From NCBI GenBank assembly GCA_902475535.1, contig CABRZR010000007.1, positions 1-64,000 of the forward strand: DNA of 64,000 bases. Direction: 5' to 3'. Of the stretch, positions 1 through 9,427 are shown one piece after another. Under the pieces are notes generated by a model, which saw only the letters and a program-made list of their open reading frames with translations, ran no database searches and had not been told where the DNA came from. Every line of letters starts with the position of its first letter. Within the stretch, counting starts at the first letter, position 1. Made by a program: the position numbers and the translations under genes. The stretch comes from QAMH01 sp900556425 (GTDB lineage: Bacteria; Actinomycetota; Coriobacteriia; Coriobacteriales; QAMH01).

Positions 1-129
1 ACACCCTATCCATACTCGATCGACTAGGCTTTACACACTTTTCTGCCTATATGCCACACATTACTTGGCGATGGCCCTCGCAAGTGCCACGAATTGCGGC
101 GTGGTGGCCGCGATGCGGAAACCTGCAAC
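1..129. other. No gene seen at left edge
   Basis: No convincing reading frame, RNA or repeat was recognised here. A short frame across it is only antisense to tRNA-Asp. Confidence 0.5.
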
Positions 130-153
130 AAAAAAGCCGCTCGAAAGCGGCTT
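130..153 (-). terminator. Intrinsic terminator after tRNA-Asp
   Basis: Read on the minus strand, a GCCGCT/AGCGGC stem with a four-base loop is followed by a run of T. It lies about 15 bases beyond the 3' end of tRNA-Asp, so it is a normal Rho-independent terminator for that gene. Confidence 0.85.
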
Positions 154-168
154 CTCGAAATCTGATGT

Positions 169-245
<77 letters not shown>

Positions 246-315
246 GCGTCAACAGCGAAAGCAATACTACAGAAACTTGCCCCGTTCGTAAAGAAGGAAG
301 TCGAAAAAACTTCAG

Positions 316-2295
316 CTATGCGTCGGCGGTTGGCGTACTCGCACCACCGGTAGCCTGTGCGTTCGGCTCGCTCGGCGTCACGGGCTGCGGCTTGAGCTCA
401 TCAAGCGCCGTGTATTCGGGATGATTGGCGTTATTGACCTGAATGTGCGTGTGATTGCCGTTATCGCCTTCGGCCGTATAGTTTTTGAGCTGCATCGACT
501 CACCAAGGTACTGGAAAACATCGCGGATCTTGGCCATGGGCGTCACGCCCGCCGTCACCTTGTCTCCAGCCTTCACCGTCACGTCAGTCAGGTGAATGAG
601 CACCACGTCCAAGTCGGGGCGTCCCTCGGGCCGAATGTGAATGCGATAGTCATCGATCTCGTTATAGAGCTTGTACTGCTTGACGAGGATAACCTCTCCC
701 GTAACCGGCGCATACACCGTCGCCCCCACGGGGCCGCCACAGTCGATCGCGCTCATGACGGGACCAGCGTTGCCTTCTCTGAAGCAGCGGATGAACTCGC
801 CCGTCATCCACTTATCGCCCGTGGGCTGCTCGGAGGCCACGCGTCCCGTTCCGTGTGCCGCGATGATGTCCGTGTTCTTGGCCTCTTTGAGCTGCGTCGT
901 GATTTCATTTGCATAGGCATAGGAAGCATTGTGAATCAGGACCTCGGTCAGATCCTCCATCGCGACGGCAGAGTGCATGGTGATGCCCGAGCTCTCGGAC
1001 ATGATGGGCGTAGGCAGGGACGCCTGCTTTGCAGCGGAAGCCGTGGTGCCCTGCGTTTGGCCCGCATCTGCATCGCCCTGCTGACCGCAAGAGTTAAAGA
1101 GGCTCACGAGTATCACGATGACAAATATCGCAGCGATGATGGCGATGATCTTGGGCGATATGTTTGGCAGCTTCGAACTGGAGCTCCTGTGACTGCTTGG
1201 CGTGCGGTCGACGTTGGGACGCCGATCGAACATCGACTTCCCCGAATGACCCGCAGGGTTTACCGTGAAGGAGCCTTTCTTACGACTCGACCCGTAGCTC
1301 TCGCGCGCATAGCGGCTCGTCGCCTCGGGGTCGCCGAAACTCGGTCTATACGCCGACTGCCGTCCTTGCTGCTGTGCCCAGGGCTGATCCTGCGGCTCTG
1401 CCTCTTGCGAAACCTGCGGCTCGAATGGGTCGAGCTGGTCCTTGGAATGCTGCCCGAGGCCTTGGTCGACTCCCCATTGCGCCTCGTGTGCCTGCTGCGC
1501 CTGTCGTGCCTGCGCATATGCGGATGCGTGCTGCGTCTCCTCCGTCTGCTGCACGCGCGGCATGTGCCGCCCACCATGCGCAGCGGGAACGACCTGCGCG
1601 TCAGGGGCTTCCTGCGGCTCCTGCACGCGACTTGCCTGGGGTTGCGTGCGTGGCTGCCACTCGTCATGCTCCTGTGCCACCTGCATGCGCTGCACCGAGC
1701 GTTGCTGGCGCATGTGTTGCTGTGGTTGCTCCTGCGCAGCCTGACGTTGGACCCGCTGCTGCGCCTGACGCTGTGCGTCAGCCTGTGTCGGCGTCTGACG
1801 CAGAGGACGCTGCACCCGCTCATGCTCGTATGCCGATGCCTGTGCCCGCGTGCTATGCGTCGAGCGCTGGTAGTCGTATTGTTGGCGCGCCTGCTGGGTG
1901 GCTCGTGCACGTTCCAGGCGCTCGGGGTTCGGGCGTGGACTCTGGCGACCAAAACGCCCCTGCACGTTCGTCTCGGGCTCGAGCGGCCTGTTACGACGGC
2001 GCTCTTCCTCCTGCTGACGGCGCATCCGCTCCTCGGCAGCCTGTTGCTGCGCCATCTGACGGCGACGTCGCTGCTCGGCGGCTCGGCGCTCGGCAGCCTC
2101 GCGACGTTCGCGCTCCATCTCGGCGGCCTCGAGCTCGACCTGCTCACGCAGCGTCAGCTTGCGAGCGGCCTGCTTGCGCTCCGCCTCGCGCCAATCCTCC
2201 TGGCGGCCAAAACGGCCTTGCACGCCCTCGCTATCGTAATCGGGACGTCGGCCCGAACGGGAGTCTCCATATGAACGCGCACTACGCTGATCCAT
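316..2295 (-). CDS. Membrane protein with Q/R-rich N-terminus and LytM-like C-terminal domain
   Basis: 659 residues. The first ~380 residues are low-complexity, rich in Gln, Arg, Ala and Glu, with a repeated VQGRFGRQ motif. One membrane helix follows at about 382-403, then an outer domain of about 250 residues. The last part (GGPVGATVYAPVTGEV, then HTHIQVN) resembles an M23/LytM fold. The HxH half of the zinc site is visible but no clear upstream HxxxD was seen, so it may bind or regulate rather than cleave. The start lies 10 bases after pth, so it is probably the last gene of glmU-prs-pth. Function not established. Confidence 0.7.
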   Translation of the reverse strand: MDQRSARSYGDSRSGRRPDYDSEGVQGRFGRQEDWREAERKQAARKLTLREQVELEAAEMERERREAAERRAAEQRRRRQMAQQQAAEERMRRQQEEERRRNRPLEPETNVQGRFGRQSPRPNPERLERARATQQARQQYDYQRSTHSTRAQASAYEHERVQRPLRQTPTQADAQRQAQQRVQRQAAQEQPQQHMRQQRSVQRMQVAQEHDEWQPRTQPQASRVQEPQEAPDAQVVPAAHGGRHMPRVQQTEETQHASAYAQARQAQQAHEAQWGVDQGLGQHSKDQLDPFEPQVSQEAEPQDQPWAQQQGRQSAYRPSFGDPEATSRYARESYGSSRKKGSFTVNPAGHSGKSMFDRRPNVDRTPSSHRSSSSKLPNISPKIIAIIAAIFVIVILVSLFNSCGQQGDADAGQTQGTTASAAKQASLPTPIMSESSGITMHSAVAMEDLTEVLIHNASYAYANEITTQLKEAKNTDIIAAHGTGRVASEQPTGDKWMTGEFIRCFREGNAGPVMSAIDCGGPVGATVYAPVTGEVILVKQYKLYNEIDDYRIHIRPEGRPDLDVVLIHLTDVTVKAGDKVTAGVTPMAKIRDVFQYLGESMQLKNYTAEGDNGNHTHIQVNNANHPEYTALDELKPQPVTPSEPNAQATGGASTPTADA

Positions 2296-2305
2296 GGCGC
2301 TACCC

Positions 2306-2869
2306 TCAGTTAAACCTGTTCATGGCCGTTGTCGCACCCTCGTCAATCGCGCAAAGCACGGCATCGGCGGCAAGCGCGACCGCATGTTCGAAGCTCTCTG
2401 CCTCGGCCCCCTTGGGCACCTGAAGCACGAAGTCCGTCACGGACTTGCGCCCCGGCGGATGCCCCGTGCCCACGCGCACGCGCGTGTACGCGTCGCTCCC
2501 GAGCTTGGCGTGAATCGACTTGAGGCCGTTGTGGCCACCATGGCCACCGCCCACCTTCACGCGTATCGTCCCCGGTTCGAGGTCCATCTCGTCGTGGATG
2601 ACGAGCAGTTCGGCGGGAGCGATCTTGTACGCGGCGGCAAGCTTGCTGATGGGACCACCGCTCGTGTTCATGTACGCCTGTGGTTTGACGAGCAACAGCT
2701 CCTCGCCGCCATGCTGCACATGCGCGACGAGTGCACCGCTCTCGTTCTTCCAATATCGCGCTCCCAGCTCATCGGCAAGCAGGTCAAGCGCGAGAAAGCC
2801 GGCATTATGCCGCGTGGCCTCGTACTCGGGGCCAGGGTTGCCCAAACCTGCTATGAGCTTGTAGTCCAT
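2306..2869 (-). CDS. pth: Peptidyl-tRNA hydrolase
   Basis: Releases tRNA from peptidyl-tRNA that has dropped off the ribosome; cytoplasmic. The 187 residues match the usual bacterial Pth length. The N-terminus shows GLGNPGPEY with Asn11, and catalytic His21 sits in TRHNAGF. A later HDEMDLEPG segment carries the conserved Asp, and GGHGGHNG is the family glycine-rich motif. The ATG lies 2 bases after the prs stop, so the two are co-transcribed. Confidence 0.97.
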   Translation of the reverse strand: MDYKLIAGLGNPGPEYEATRHNAGFLALDLLADELGARYWKNESGALVAHVQHGGEELLLVKPQAYMNTSGGPISKLAAAYKIAPAELLVIHDEMDLEPGTIRVKVGGGHGGHNGLKSIHAKLGSDAYTRVRVGTGHPPGRKSVTDFVLQVPKGAEAESFEHAVALAADAVLCAIDEGATTAMNRFN

Positions 2870-2871
2870 CG

Positions 2872-3849
2872 TTACAGCGCGAAGTCCGGGTCGAACAGGG
2901 TCGAGACCGAGCCGTTATTGAAGACGTTGTTGATCGCCTGCGCGAAGAGCGGGGCGATGCTAATCTGCTTGATCTTGCCGGTAAGGCGCTCCTCGGGAAT
3001 GGGAATCGTATTGCAAACGACGATCTCGTCGGCAACCGAGTTCTCGAGACGCTCGTAGGCAGGACCAGAAAAGATCGGGTGCGTGGCGCTGACGCGCACG
3101 GACTTGGCGCCGCGATCCTTGAGCACCTTCATGCCCGCGCAAATGGTACCTGCGGTATCGATCATGTCGTCGTTGAGGATGCAGTTCTTGCCCTCGACAT
3201 CACCGATGATGCTCGTGATTTCGGCCACGTTGTGCGAAGGACGGCCCTTGTGCATGATGGCGAGGTCGGCATTGAGCAGGTCACTCATCTTCTTGGCGAC
3301 CTTGGCGCGACCGACATCCGGGCTCACGACGCAGAGGTTGTCGAGCCCGAGGCCCTCGAAGTAATCGGCAAAGAGATTGAGCGCTGTCAGGTGGTTGACC
3401 GGCTTCTCGAAGAAGCCCTGGATCTGGCCCTGGTGCAAATCGATGGTCGTGATCGAATCGATACCCGCCGTCTCGAGCATGCGCGCGACAAGTTTGGCGG
3501 TAATCGGCTCGCGTGCGGCGGCCTTGCGATCCTGACGTGCATAGCCGTAATGCGTGATGACGGCATGAATCCTGCCGGCGCTCGCGCGGCGAGCAGCATC
3601 GGTCATGATGAGCAGCTCCATGAGCGCATCATTGACGTCGCCCGAAATCGACTGAACGAGAAAGACATCCTCGCCGCGTACGGACTCCATGAAGCGTGCG
3701 TAGGTCTCGCCATTGGCGAACTTCTCGAGCGTGATATCACCCAATTCGACATCGAGGTGACCTGCGATCTCGTCGGCGAGCTCCGGATACACCGAGCCCG
3801 AGAAGATATGCAGCTTACGCTCTGCGGCCCTGCTCCGCCTTTTTCCCAT
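2872..3849 (-). CDS. prs: Ribose-phosphate pyrophosphokinase (PRPP synthetase)
   Basis: Makes PRPP from ribose 5-phosphate and ATP for nucleotide, His and Trp synthesis. The 325-residue frame from ATG MGKRRSRAAERK fits the family; a longer upstream extension runs into glmU and is rejected. Visible motifs are FANGET, YGYARQDRK, DLHQGQIQGFF and the PRPP-binding loop DDMIDTAGT. It lies between glmU and pth, with 16 bases to glmU. The order glmU-prs-pth is common in bacteria. Confidence 0.96.
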   Translation of the reverse strand: MGKRRSRAAERKLHIFSGSVYPELADEIAGHLDVELGDITLEKFANGETYARFMESVRGEDVFLVQSISGDVNDALMELLIMTDAARRASAGRIHAVITHYGYARQDRKAAAREPITAKLVARMLETAGIDSITTIDLHQGQIQGFFEKPVNHLTALNLFADYFEGLGLDNLCVVSPDVGRAKVAKKMSDLLNADLAIMHKGRPSHNVAEITSIIGDVEGKNCILNDDMIDTAGTICAGMKVLKDRGAKSVRVSATHPIFSGPAYERLENSVADEIVVCNTIPIPEERLTGKIKQISIAPLFAQAINNVFNNGSVSTLFDPDFAL

Positions 3850-3865
3850 CGTTACAATCCCTTCG

Positions 3866-5254
3866 TTAGCTTGTACGCTTGCTCTTGAAATGCCGCGCGG
3901 TCCAGTCCTCGACAATTTTCTGCTCGTTGCGCTCGACGGCGAGCGCACCATCGGGCACGTCCTTGGTGATGCAGCTCGCGGCACCCGTCACGACATTGGA
4001 GCCGAGCTTGACGGGGGCGACGAGCATCGTGTTCGATCCGACGAACGTGAAGTCACCAATGACCGTTTGATGCTTGTTCACGCCATCGTAATTGCAGGTG
4101 ATCGAGCCAGCGCCGATGTTGACGTCGGTGCCAATCGTCGCATCGCCGATGTAGGACAGATGCGGAACCTTGCTATCCGGGCCGACCGTGGACTTCTTGA
4201 TCTCGACGTGCGTGCCCACATGGGCACCTTCGCACAGGTAGGTGCCGGGACGCAGGTAGGCGCGGGGGCCAACCGTAACGCCGGTCTCGGTGGTCGACTC
4301 GATGCCCACGACTTCCTCGAGCACGTTATCAGCACCGATAGCGCAATCAGTGAGACGCGTGTTGGGACCGATAACACAACCGCTCGAGACGCGCGTGCTG
4401 CCCCAGAGCATGGTCATCGGCAGCAGCTCCACATCGTTCTCGACAATGCAGTCGGGACCGACCCACACAAGATCGGGGTCGAGCATCGTGATGCCATCTG
4501 CCATGAGCCGCTCGTTGATGCGGCGCTGCGCGATCTTGCTCGCGGTGGCAAGCTGCGAGCGCGAATTGACACCAAGGCACTCGTCGTCATCCTCGACGAC
4601 CATGCTCGACACGGTCAGGCCATCGGCTGCCAGCAACGCGAGCATGTCCGTGAGGTAATACTCGCCCTGGGCGTTATTGCGGTCGAGCTTGTCAAGATGG
4701 CTCAGGAGCGCGGGAGCGGAGAAACAGAAGACACCGGAGTTGCACTCACGGATGGCGCGCTGCTCGTCCGTGCAGTCCTTCTCCTCGACGATGCCGCACA
4801 CGTTGCCGCTTCCATCGCGCACGATGCGCCCGTATCCGAAGGGATCGGCGGGCTCCATCGTAAGCACCGTGGCGGCAGAGCCGGTGGCCTCATGCGCTGC
4901 GATGAGCGCCTCGATGGTGGCCGGCCTGATAAGCGGCGAGTCACCGCAGAGCACGACGACGTTGCCCTCGAAGCCCTCGAGCTTGTCCGCCGCGCACATG
5001 ACCGTATGACCCGTGCCGAGCATCTCGAGCTGGTACGAGATGACGCAATCGCCGAGCAAGGGCTCGACTTGCTCGCGACCATGGCCAATGACCACGTGAA
5101 CGTCTCCGCAACCAGCCTGGCGTGCCGCATCCACGACCCAACGCACAAGCGGCTTGCCCAGCATCTCGTGGGCGACCTTCGGTTTGTTGGATTTCATGCG
5201 GGTTCCAGCGCCTGCTGCAAGAATCAAAGCTTTAGCTTCCACATGCGCTCCCAT
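3866..5254 (-). CDS. glmU: Bifunctional GlcN-1-P acetyltransferase / GlcNAc-1-P uridyltransferase
   Basis: Makes UDP-GlcNAc for peptidoglycan and other envelope polymers. The nucleotidyltransferase domain begins with LILAAGAGTRMKSNKPK; the second half is a left-handed beta-helix with hexapeptide repeats (IGPNTRL, IGAGSITCNYDGVNKHQT). 462 residues, normal length. The first ATG gives MGAHVEAK, but GGGAG sits five bases before an in-frame GTG four codons later (5242), so GTG may be the true start. Followed closely by prs and pth. Confidence 0.96.
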   Translation of the reverse strand: MGAHVEAKALILAAGAGTRMKSNKPKVAHEMLGKPLVRWVVDAARQAGCGDVHVVIGHGREQVEPLLGDCVISYQLEMLGTGHTVMCAADKLEGFEGNVVVLCGDSPLIRPATIEALIAAHEATGSAATVLTMEPADPFGYGRIVRDGSGNVCGIVEEKDCTDEQRAIRECNSGVFCFSAPALLSHLDKLDRNNAQGEYYLTDMLALLAADGLTVSSMVVEDDDECLGVNSRSQLATASKIAQRRINERLMADGITMLDPDLVWVGPDCIVENDVELLPMTMLWGSTRVSSGCVIGPNTRLTDCAIGADNVLEEVVGIESTTETGVTVGPRAYLRPGTYLCEGAHVGTHVEIKKSTVGPDSKVPHLSYIGDATIGTDVNIGAGSITCNYDGVNKHQTVIGDFTFVGSNTMLVAPVKLGSNVVTGAASCITKDVPDGALAVERNEQKIVEDWTARHFKSKRTS

Positions 5255-5267
5255 TGAAGTAATTGAA

Positions 5268-5341
5268 TGGCTGGGGCAGAAGGAATCGAACCCTCATTCG
5301 CGGTACCAAAAACCGCTGTCCTACCGTTGAACGATGCCCCA
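5268..5341 (-). tRNA. tRNA-Gln (TTG)
   Basis: A 74-base tRNA on the minus strand with encoded CCA. Acceptor TGGGGCA pairs with TGCCCCA and the discriminator is G. Anticodon stem GCGGT/ACCGC encloses a loop with anticodon TTG. It lies just upstream of glmU. Confidence 0.96.
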
Positions 5342-5382
5342 GTAGCCTGCCTGCATGATTCTAGTGAACCGCGGCACGATTC

Positions 5383-6315
5383 TCAAGCGGCGATGCGGGG
5401 AACGCGACATATGCGAACCCAGTCGCACACGGGAGCGATGTCATGCGCGAAACGTTGCGCACCCGCCTCGTCAGCGCAGATGGCAAAACTCGTCGCCCCG
5501 CTTCCCGAGACGAGCGCGTTGAGCACGTCGGGGTGCTCACGTGCCGCATGAAGGCGCTGCTGAATACGCGGATCGGCCGCACAAGCCGCAGGTCCGAGGT
5601 TGTTTGCGCAGAGCGCGGCAATAGCAGCGGTGTCATCTGTGGCCACACGCAACGCCTGGGCGAGCGCATCGGCATCGGGCGCGGACACGGGATCATCGTC
5701 GAAAGCGCGGTACACCGTTGCCGTAGAGAGGCCATCGTTGCTTCCCATAAGGACGATGGGGGCCGCAAATGGTGGCAGCGGGCACTCGAACACGTCGCCA
5801 CGCCCGCCCATGAGGGCGCAGCCACCGTAAAGGAAGAAGGCAACATCGGCACCGAGGGCACGGGCAACCGCCACGAGGCGCTCATCGTGCACAGGGATGT
5901 CCACGAGTTGCGCGTACGTCTTGAGCATCGTAGCCGCATCACTCGAGCCACCACCAAGCCCGCCACCTGCCGGGATATGCTTCTCGACCTCGATGACGAG
6001 CGTGGCATCGGAAGCGGCTGCCGCGTGCCCACAAGCTTGCTCGGCCGCATCGATGGCGCGAAAGACGAGGTTATCGCGCGGGTCGAGGCCGTCGACGTCG
6101 CATGTCAACAGCACATGCGTTCCCGCCTGCGTTTGCAGCGCCCGCGCAGCAACACCAGGTTCGATGTAAACGCGCACGATATCGTGCAAATCGAGCTCCT
6201 GGAAGACGGAACGCAACGGATGGTAGCCATCGGCTGGCGGATAGGATATCGCGAGGCACAGATTGACCTTGGCGCGAGCCTCAAGCACCAACGCCTCTGA
6301 ATGCGGATTGCTCAT
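5383..6315 (-). CDS. ispE: 4-diphosphocytidyl-2-C-methyl-D-erythritol kinase
   Basis: GHMP-family kinase that phosphorylates CDP-methylerythritol in the MEP route to isoprenoids. The N-terminal ARAKVNLCLAI and the ATP-binding loop PAGGGLGGGSSDAATM at residues 115-130 are diagnostic. 310 residues is normal. It is 11 bases downstream of veg, so the two may form one unit. Confidence 0.96.
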   Translation of the reverse strand: MSNPHSEALVLEARAKVNLCLAISYPPADGYHPLRSVFQELDLHDIVRVYIEPGVAARALQTQAGTHVLLTCDVDGLDPRDNLVFRAIDAAEQACGHAAAASDATLVIEVEKHIPAGGGLGGGSSDAATMLKTYAQLVDIPVHDERLVAVARALGADVAFFLYGGCALMGGRGDVFECPLPPFAAPIVLMGSNDGLSTATVYRAFDDDPVSAPDADALAQALRVATDDTAAIAALCANNLGPAACAADPRIQQRLHAAREHPDVLNALVSGSGATSFAICADEAGAQRFAHDIAPVCDWVRICRVPRIAA

Positions 6316-6326
6316 GTGCGAATATG

Positions 6327-6626
6327 TTAGATGGCCTCTTGCTGAAGCGCCGGGAAAAGCGGCTGCTCGTCCTCGGGGTTGGTGAGCTCGACCGTGCCCG
6401 TCAGGACATCCACGTACTGATAGGACTGACGTGCCTTGCGACCGCGCTTCTCGTCCGTCTCGACGATGAAGAGCGACTTGTGAGCTTGGGTGAGCACGCC
6501 CTCGCGCTCGATGATCTTGGAGCGCCCCATATTGGCGCGAATGCGCAGACGCCTACCCGTAAAACCGACGAGCGTCTCGTGGATGCTGTTAACGTAAGCG
6601 ACCTGTCTATTGATTATTTCTTCCAT
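6327..6626 (-). CDS. veg: Veg family protein (DUF1021)
   Basis: 99 residues from an ATG preceded by AGGAGG at good spacing; the longer frame upstream overlaps the divergent pgi leader and is not used. The sequence INRQVAYVNSIHETLVG and the later ANMGRSKIIEREGVL segment match the small Veg family. In Bacillus subtilis veg is linked to biofilm matrix regulation and lies near ispE; the same neighbour is seen here. Its molecular role in this organism is unknown. Confidence 0.88.
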   Translation of the reverse strand: MEEIINRQVAYVNSIHETLVGFTGRRLRIRANMGRSKIIEREGVLTQAHKSLFIVETDEKRGRKARQSYQYVDVLTGTVELTNPEDEQPLFPALQQEAI

Positions 6627-6687
6627 GAAGAGTCCTCCTGATACAAAGGAGACATAATAATAACATGCCGCACGAGATTTTGCATGC

Positions 6688-6716
6688 ATTATACTTACCA
6701 ACACTATTTTTGTCCG
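6688..6716 (-). promoter_or_regulatory. Candidate promoter for veg-ispE
   Basis: On the minus strand a consensus -10 TATAAT (6688-6693) is preceded after 17 bases by CGGACA (6711-6716) as a partial -35. It points towards veg, 60 bases downstream. Confidence 0.5.
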
Positions 6717-6762
6717 CGTCAGCGGGCAATGTAAGACGTATCGTACCAAGGAGCACGTATAC

Positions 6763-8526
6763 ATGGCATTTATCGATAGCTCTGAGCTGGGGCACTGCCC
6801 AACCGCCCAGCTTCTCATCGAAAATGAAGTTCCCTCCCGCATCGCAGCAAAAGATGGCTCTGTCTTCAACTTCTCCGCTGAAGTCGCGGATTATGCGGCA
6901 ACCCGTCTTGGCTGGACCACATTGGCAAGCAAGCCACCATGCGATCCGTCAGAGATAGCCATCATCGCGCAGCAGGCGCGAGGCGAAGGTCTCGATGCCG
7001 TCGTCCTCATCGGTCAGGGCGGCTCGACGCAAGCCCCGCAGACGGTCACCAAACTCTACAGCCTCGAAGTCACTGACGAGGTCCCGTTCAAGACGATGGA
7101 CGCGCTCTCGCCGGTCTACGTCAATCACATCCTCGGATCGTCGGACCCGGCACGCACGCTCTATATCGTGTCGAGCAAGTCGGGAACCACGCTCGAGCCA
7201 ACCGTGCTCTCTCACGTGTGCTGGAAGTACGTCTGCGCCCACCTGGGTGCCGAGCGCGCCGGCTCGCGCTTTATCGCAATCACCGACCCGGATACCGAGC
7301 TCGAGCACGTTGCCCGCAAGAATCATTGGCGTGCCATCATCCACGGCGAACCCGACGTAGGCGGCCGCTACTCGGCGCTCTCGGCCTTTGGCCTGCTCCC
7401 CATGGCAGCCATCGGCATCGACATCGAGCGTATGCTCGAGGATGCCGTCCCCATGGAGAAGCTCTGCGCCTCGGATTCACCCGAAAACCCGGCAATCTGG
7501 CTCGCGGCTTTCCTCTACGACAACCTCAAGGCCGGCCGTGACAAGTTCTCTTTGCTCATGCCGCCGAGCAAGCAGGTCTTCGGTCTCTGGGTCGAGCAGC
7601 TCGTTGCCGAGTCTCTTGGCAAGGCGGGCGTTGGCATATTGCCCAACGTCGAAGTCGACGCAGGCATCCTCTCCGACCCGCACCATGATCGCTGCGCCAT
7701 CCTCTGCAACATGGATAGCGATGAGGCATTCGAGCATGCTCGCACCTGCGTGCACCCGGATATCCCCGTCTTCCGTCTGGATATCCCCGATAGCACGGCG
7801 ATGACGCGCTACTTCCTCATTTGGGAGTATGCCGTCGCCTTCTGTGGTTGGCTCATGCAAATCAATCCCTTCGACCAACCCGACGTCGAGAGCACCAAGG
7901 CGGCAACACGCCAGATCCTCTACAACCAGGGCGGTCACTTCGATGTCCCGGAAGATGTCTGGGGCAAGCCCGCTTACGAAGAGTTCGAACTTGGTTCCTG
8001 CAACTACGCCGACCGCGTTTACGTGAGTTCCGCGCTTCTCGATGCATTCGACGGCTCGCATGAAAACATCGATGCAAACGCAGCGTTGCGCATGCTGTTC
8101 TGTTCGATCAAGGATGATGATTATTTCAGTCTCAACGCGTTTCTGCCCTTCAAGGGCGTCGGGCGCCGCGAGACGCTCGAGAAGGTGCGCCACCGCGCAG
8201 CTGATCGTCTCGACGTGTGTTCATGTCTCGAAATCGGCCCCCGTTATCTGCACTCCACCGGCCAGATGCACAAAGGCGGCCCCAACACGGGTGTCTTCCT
8301 TGTCGTCAGTGCCGACGAACCCTTCGACATCACGGTGCCCCATGAGGACTTTACGCTCGGTGACGTGGCAAACGCCGAGGCGCTCGGCGATTTCTCGGCG
8401 CTGGCAAGCCGTGGCCGTCGTGCCATCTACATCCATCTGAAGGATAACGACGACAAGTATCTATCATCGTTTGCCAACGATGCCTGTTCGGCTATCTCAG
8501 CTGCCTACGCCCTGCGAACGCGCTAG
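6763..8526 (+). CDS. pgi: Glucose-6-phosphate isomerase, divergent type
   Basis: Interconverts glucose 6-phosphate and fructose 6-phosphate. 587 residues with the Pgi signatures VGGRYSALSAFGLLP and NPFDQPDVESTK; SSKSGTTLEP is the sugar-phosphate (SIS) segment. Spacing and the motifs LWVEQLVAESLGKAG and GILPNVEV look more like the Pgi half of transaldolase-Pgi fusions than like E. coli Pgi, but no transaldolase domain is present. ATG is preceded by AAGGAG. Divergent from veg. Confidence 0.93.
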   Translation: MAFIDSSELGHCPTAQLLIENEVPSRIAAKDGSVFNFSAEVADYAATRLGWTTLASKPPCDPSEIAIIAQQARGEGLDAVVLIGQGGSTQAPQTVTKLYSLEVTDEVPFKTMDALSPVYVNHILGSSDPARTLYIVSSKSGTTLEPTVLSHVCWKYVCAHLGAERAGSRFIAITDPDTELEHVARKNHWRAIIHGEPDVGGRYSALSAFGLLPMAAIGIDIERMLEDAVPMEKLCASDSPENPAIWLAAFLYDNLKAGRDKFSLLMPPSKQVFGLWVEQLVAESLGKAGVGILPNVEVDAGILSDPHHDRCAILCNMDSDEAFEHARTCVHPDIPVFRLDIPDSTAMTRYFLIWEYAVAFCGWLMQINPFDQPDVESTKAATRQILYNQGGHFDVPEDVWGKPAYEEFELGSCNYADRVYVSSALLDAFDGSHENIDANAALRMLFCSIKDDDYFSLNAFLPFKGVGRRETLEKVRHRAADRLDVCSCLEIGPRYLHSTGQMHKGGPNTGVFLVVSADEPFDITVPHEDFTLGDVANAEALGDFSALASRGRRAIYIHLKDNDDKYLSSFANDACSAISAAYALRTR

Positions 8527-8541
8527 AGGACGGAGCCGCTC

Positions 8542-9171
8542 ATGATGCTCTACGCGTGCGCGAGCTGCATCCTGGGATGGACGGGCATGACGGGCATCGC
8601 CCAAGCTTCCCTGCGCACACGCGGATTCGATGCTGCGCTCGGACGTGCTCTGCGTATGCTCATCGCGCTTGTGTGTGTGAGCGGCGCACTCGGTGCCTGG
8701 TTCCTGCTCGACAACGTCATCTGCTGTTTGAGCTTCTCGTTTGCATGCGCGTGCATGGCTGCGCTGCTCGTCTGCGATCTGCGTGAGCACATCCTGCCAT
8801 CCGGGCTTGTCGCCACGCTACTTGCATGCGCTCTTGTCTTTCGCGTGATGGAAGGTGGCGTTACGGAAACGATTGCAATCGTGCTGCCCACGGGAACGAT
8901 TGCCGCGATCGTGCTGCTGCTCAACTACCTTCGCATGCATCGTGGTGCATGCGAACTCATCGGCTCGGGTGATGTGCGCATGCTCGTGCCGCTCGCGCTT
9001 TTCTCGGGAACCGAGGGGCTTATGTGCGGTGTCTTTGCGTGCGCGCTGCTCATAGGCGTGCTCGCGCTCGTGCAACTTGCCACGGGCCGTGCGGACCGCC
9101 ACTCGCATATCGCGCTTGCTCCCGGTCTTGCCGCCTGGCTCTTCGCGGGAACACTGCTTCCGCTGCTATAG
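8542..9171 (+). CDS. Prepilin peptidase, A24 type (lacks N-methylation domain)
   Basis: Polytopic membrane aspartyl protease of the type IV prepilin peptidase family, 209 residues. The two catalytic aspartates are visible: Asp79 in CDLREHILPS and Asp144 in the GxGD motif GSGDVRML. There is no N-terminal Cys-rich methylase domain, so it resembles the short forms (TadV/CpaA-like). No pilin, ATPase or secretin genes lie nearby, so its substrates are not evident. It follows pgi after 15 bases and may be co-transcribed. Confidence 0.85.
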   Translation: MMLYACASCILGWTGMTGIAQASLRTRGFDAALGRALRMLIALVCVSGALGAWFLLDNVICCLSFSFACACMAALLVCDLREHILPSGLVATLLACALVFRVMEGGVTETIAIVLPTGTIAAIVLLLNYLRMHRGACELIGSGDVRMLVPLALFSGTEGLMCGVFACALLIGVLALVQLATGRADRHSHIALAPGLAAWLFAGTLLPLL

Positions 9172-9176
9172 CCCCC

Positions 9177-9421
9177 TGTCATTTCGAGCGAAGCGACCGC
9201 AGGTCGCGCAGTCGAGAAATCTCGCCATCTGGAGATCTCTTCATTCCGCGGCCTTCCGGCCGCTCCAGTCGAGATGACAATTATTGTCATTTCGAGCGAA
9301 GGCTGGGTTGCCCCCTCCCTGTCATTTCGAGCGAAGCGAACGAAGTGAGCGCAGTCGAGAAATCTCGCCATCTAGAGATCTCTCCACTCCGGCGCTTCGC
9401 GCCTCCGGTCGAGATGACAGT
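9177..9421. repeat. Dispersed GTCATTTCGAGCG repeat, two copies plus fragment
   Basis: Two near-full copies (about 9177-9281 and 9320-9421) and a short fragment (9287-9304) fill the space between two convergent genes. Each begins TGTCATTTCGAGCGAAGCGA, has a central TCGAGAAATCTC, and ends with the partial inverse TCGAGATGACA, so the whole is an imperfect palindrome. Related copies occur near 22940-23107, 60233-60362, 62454, 63667 and 63955. No open frame is supported here. Confidence 0.9.
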
Positions 9422-9427
9422 GGGTGT

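Noticed and set aside
421..2274. Long plus-strand open frame of 617 codons opposite the Q/R-rich gene
   Set aside because: It is the antisense shadow of a low-complexity GC-rich gene; no start signal or recognisable protein.
2872..3984. Longer prs with 45 extra N-terminal residues
   Set aside because: The extension overlaps glmU and has no family similarity; the internal ATG fits the family start.
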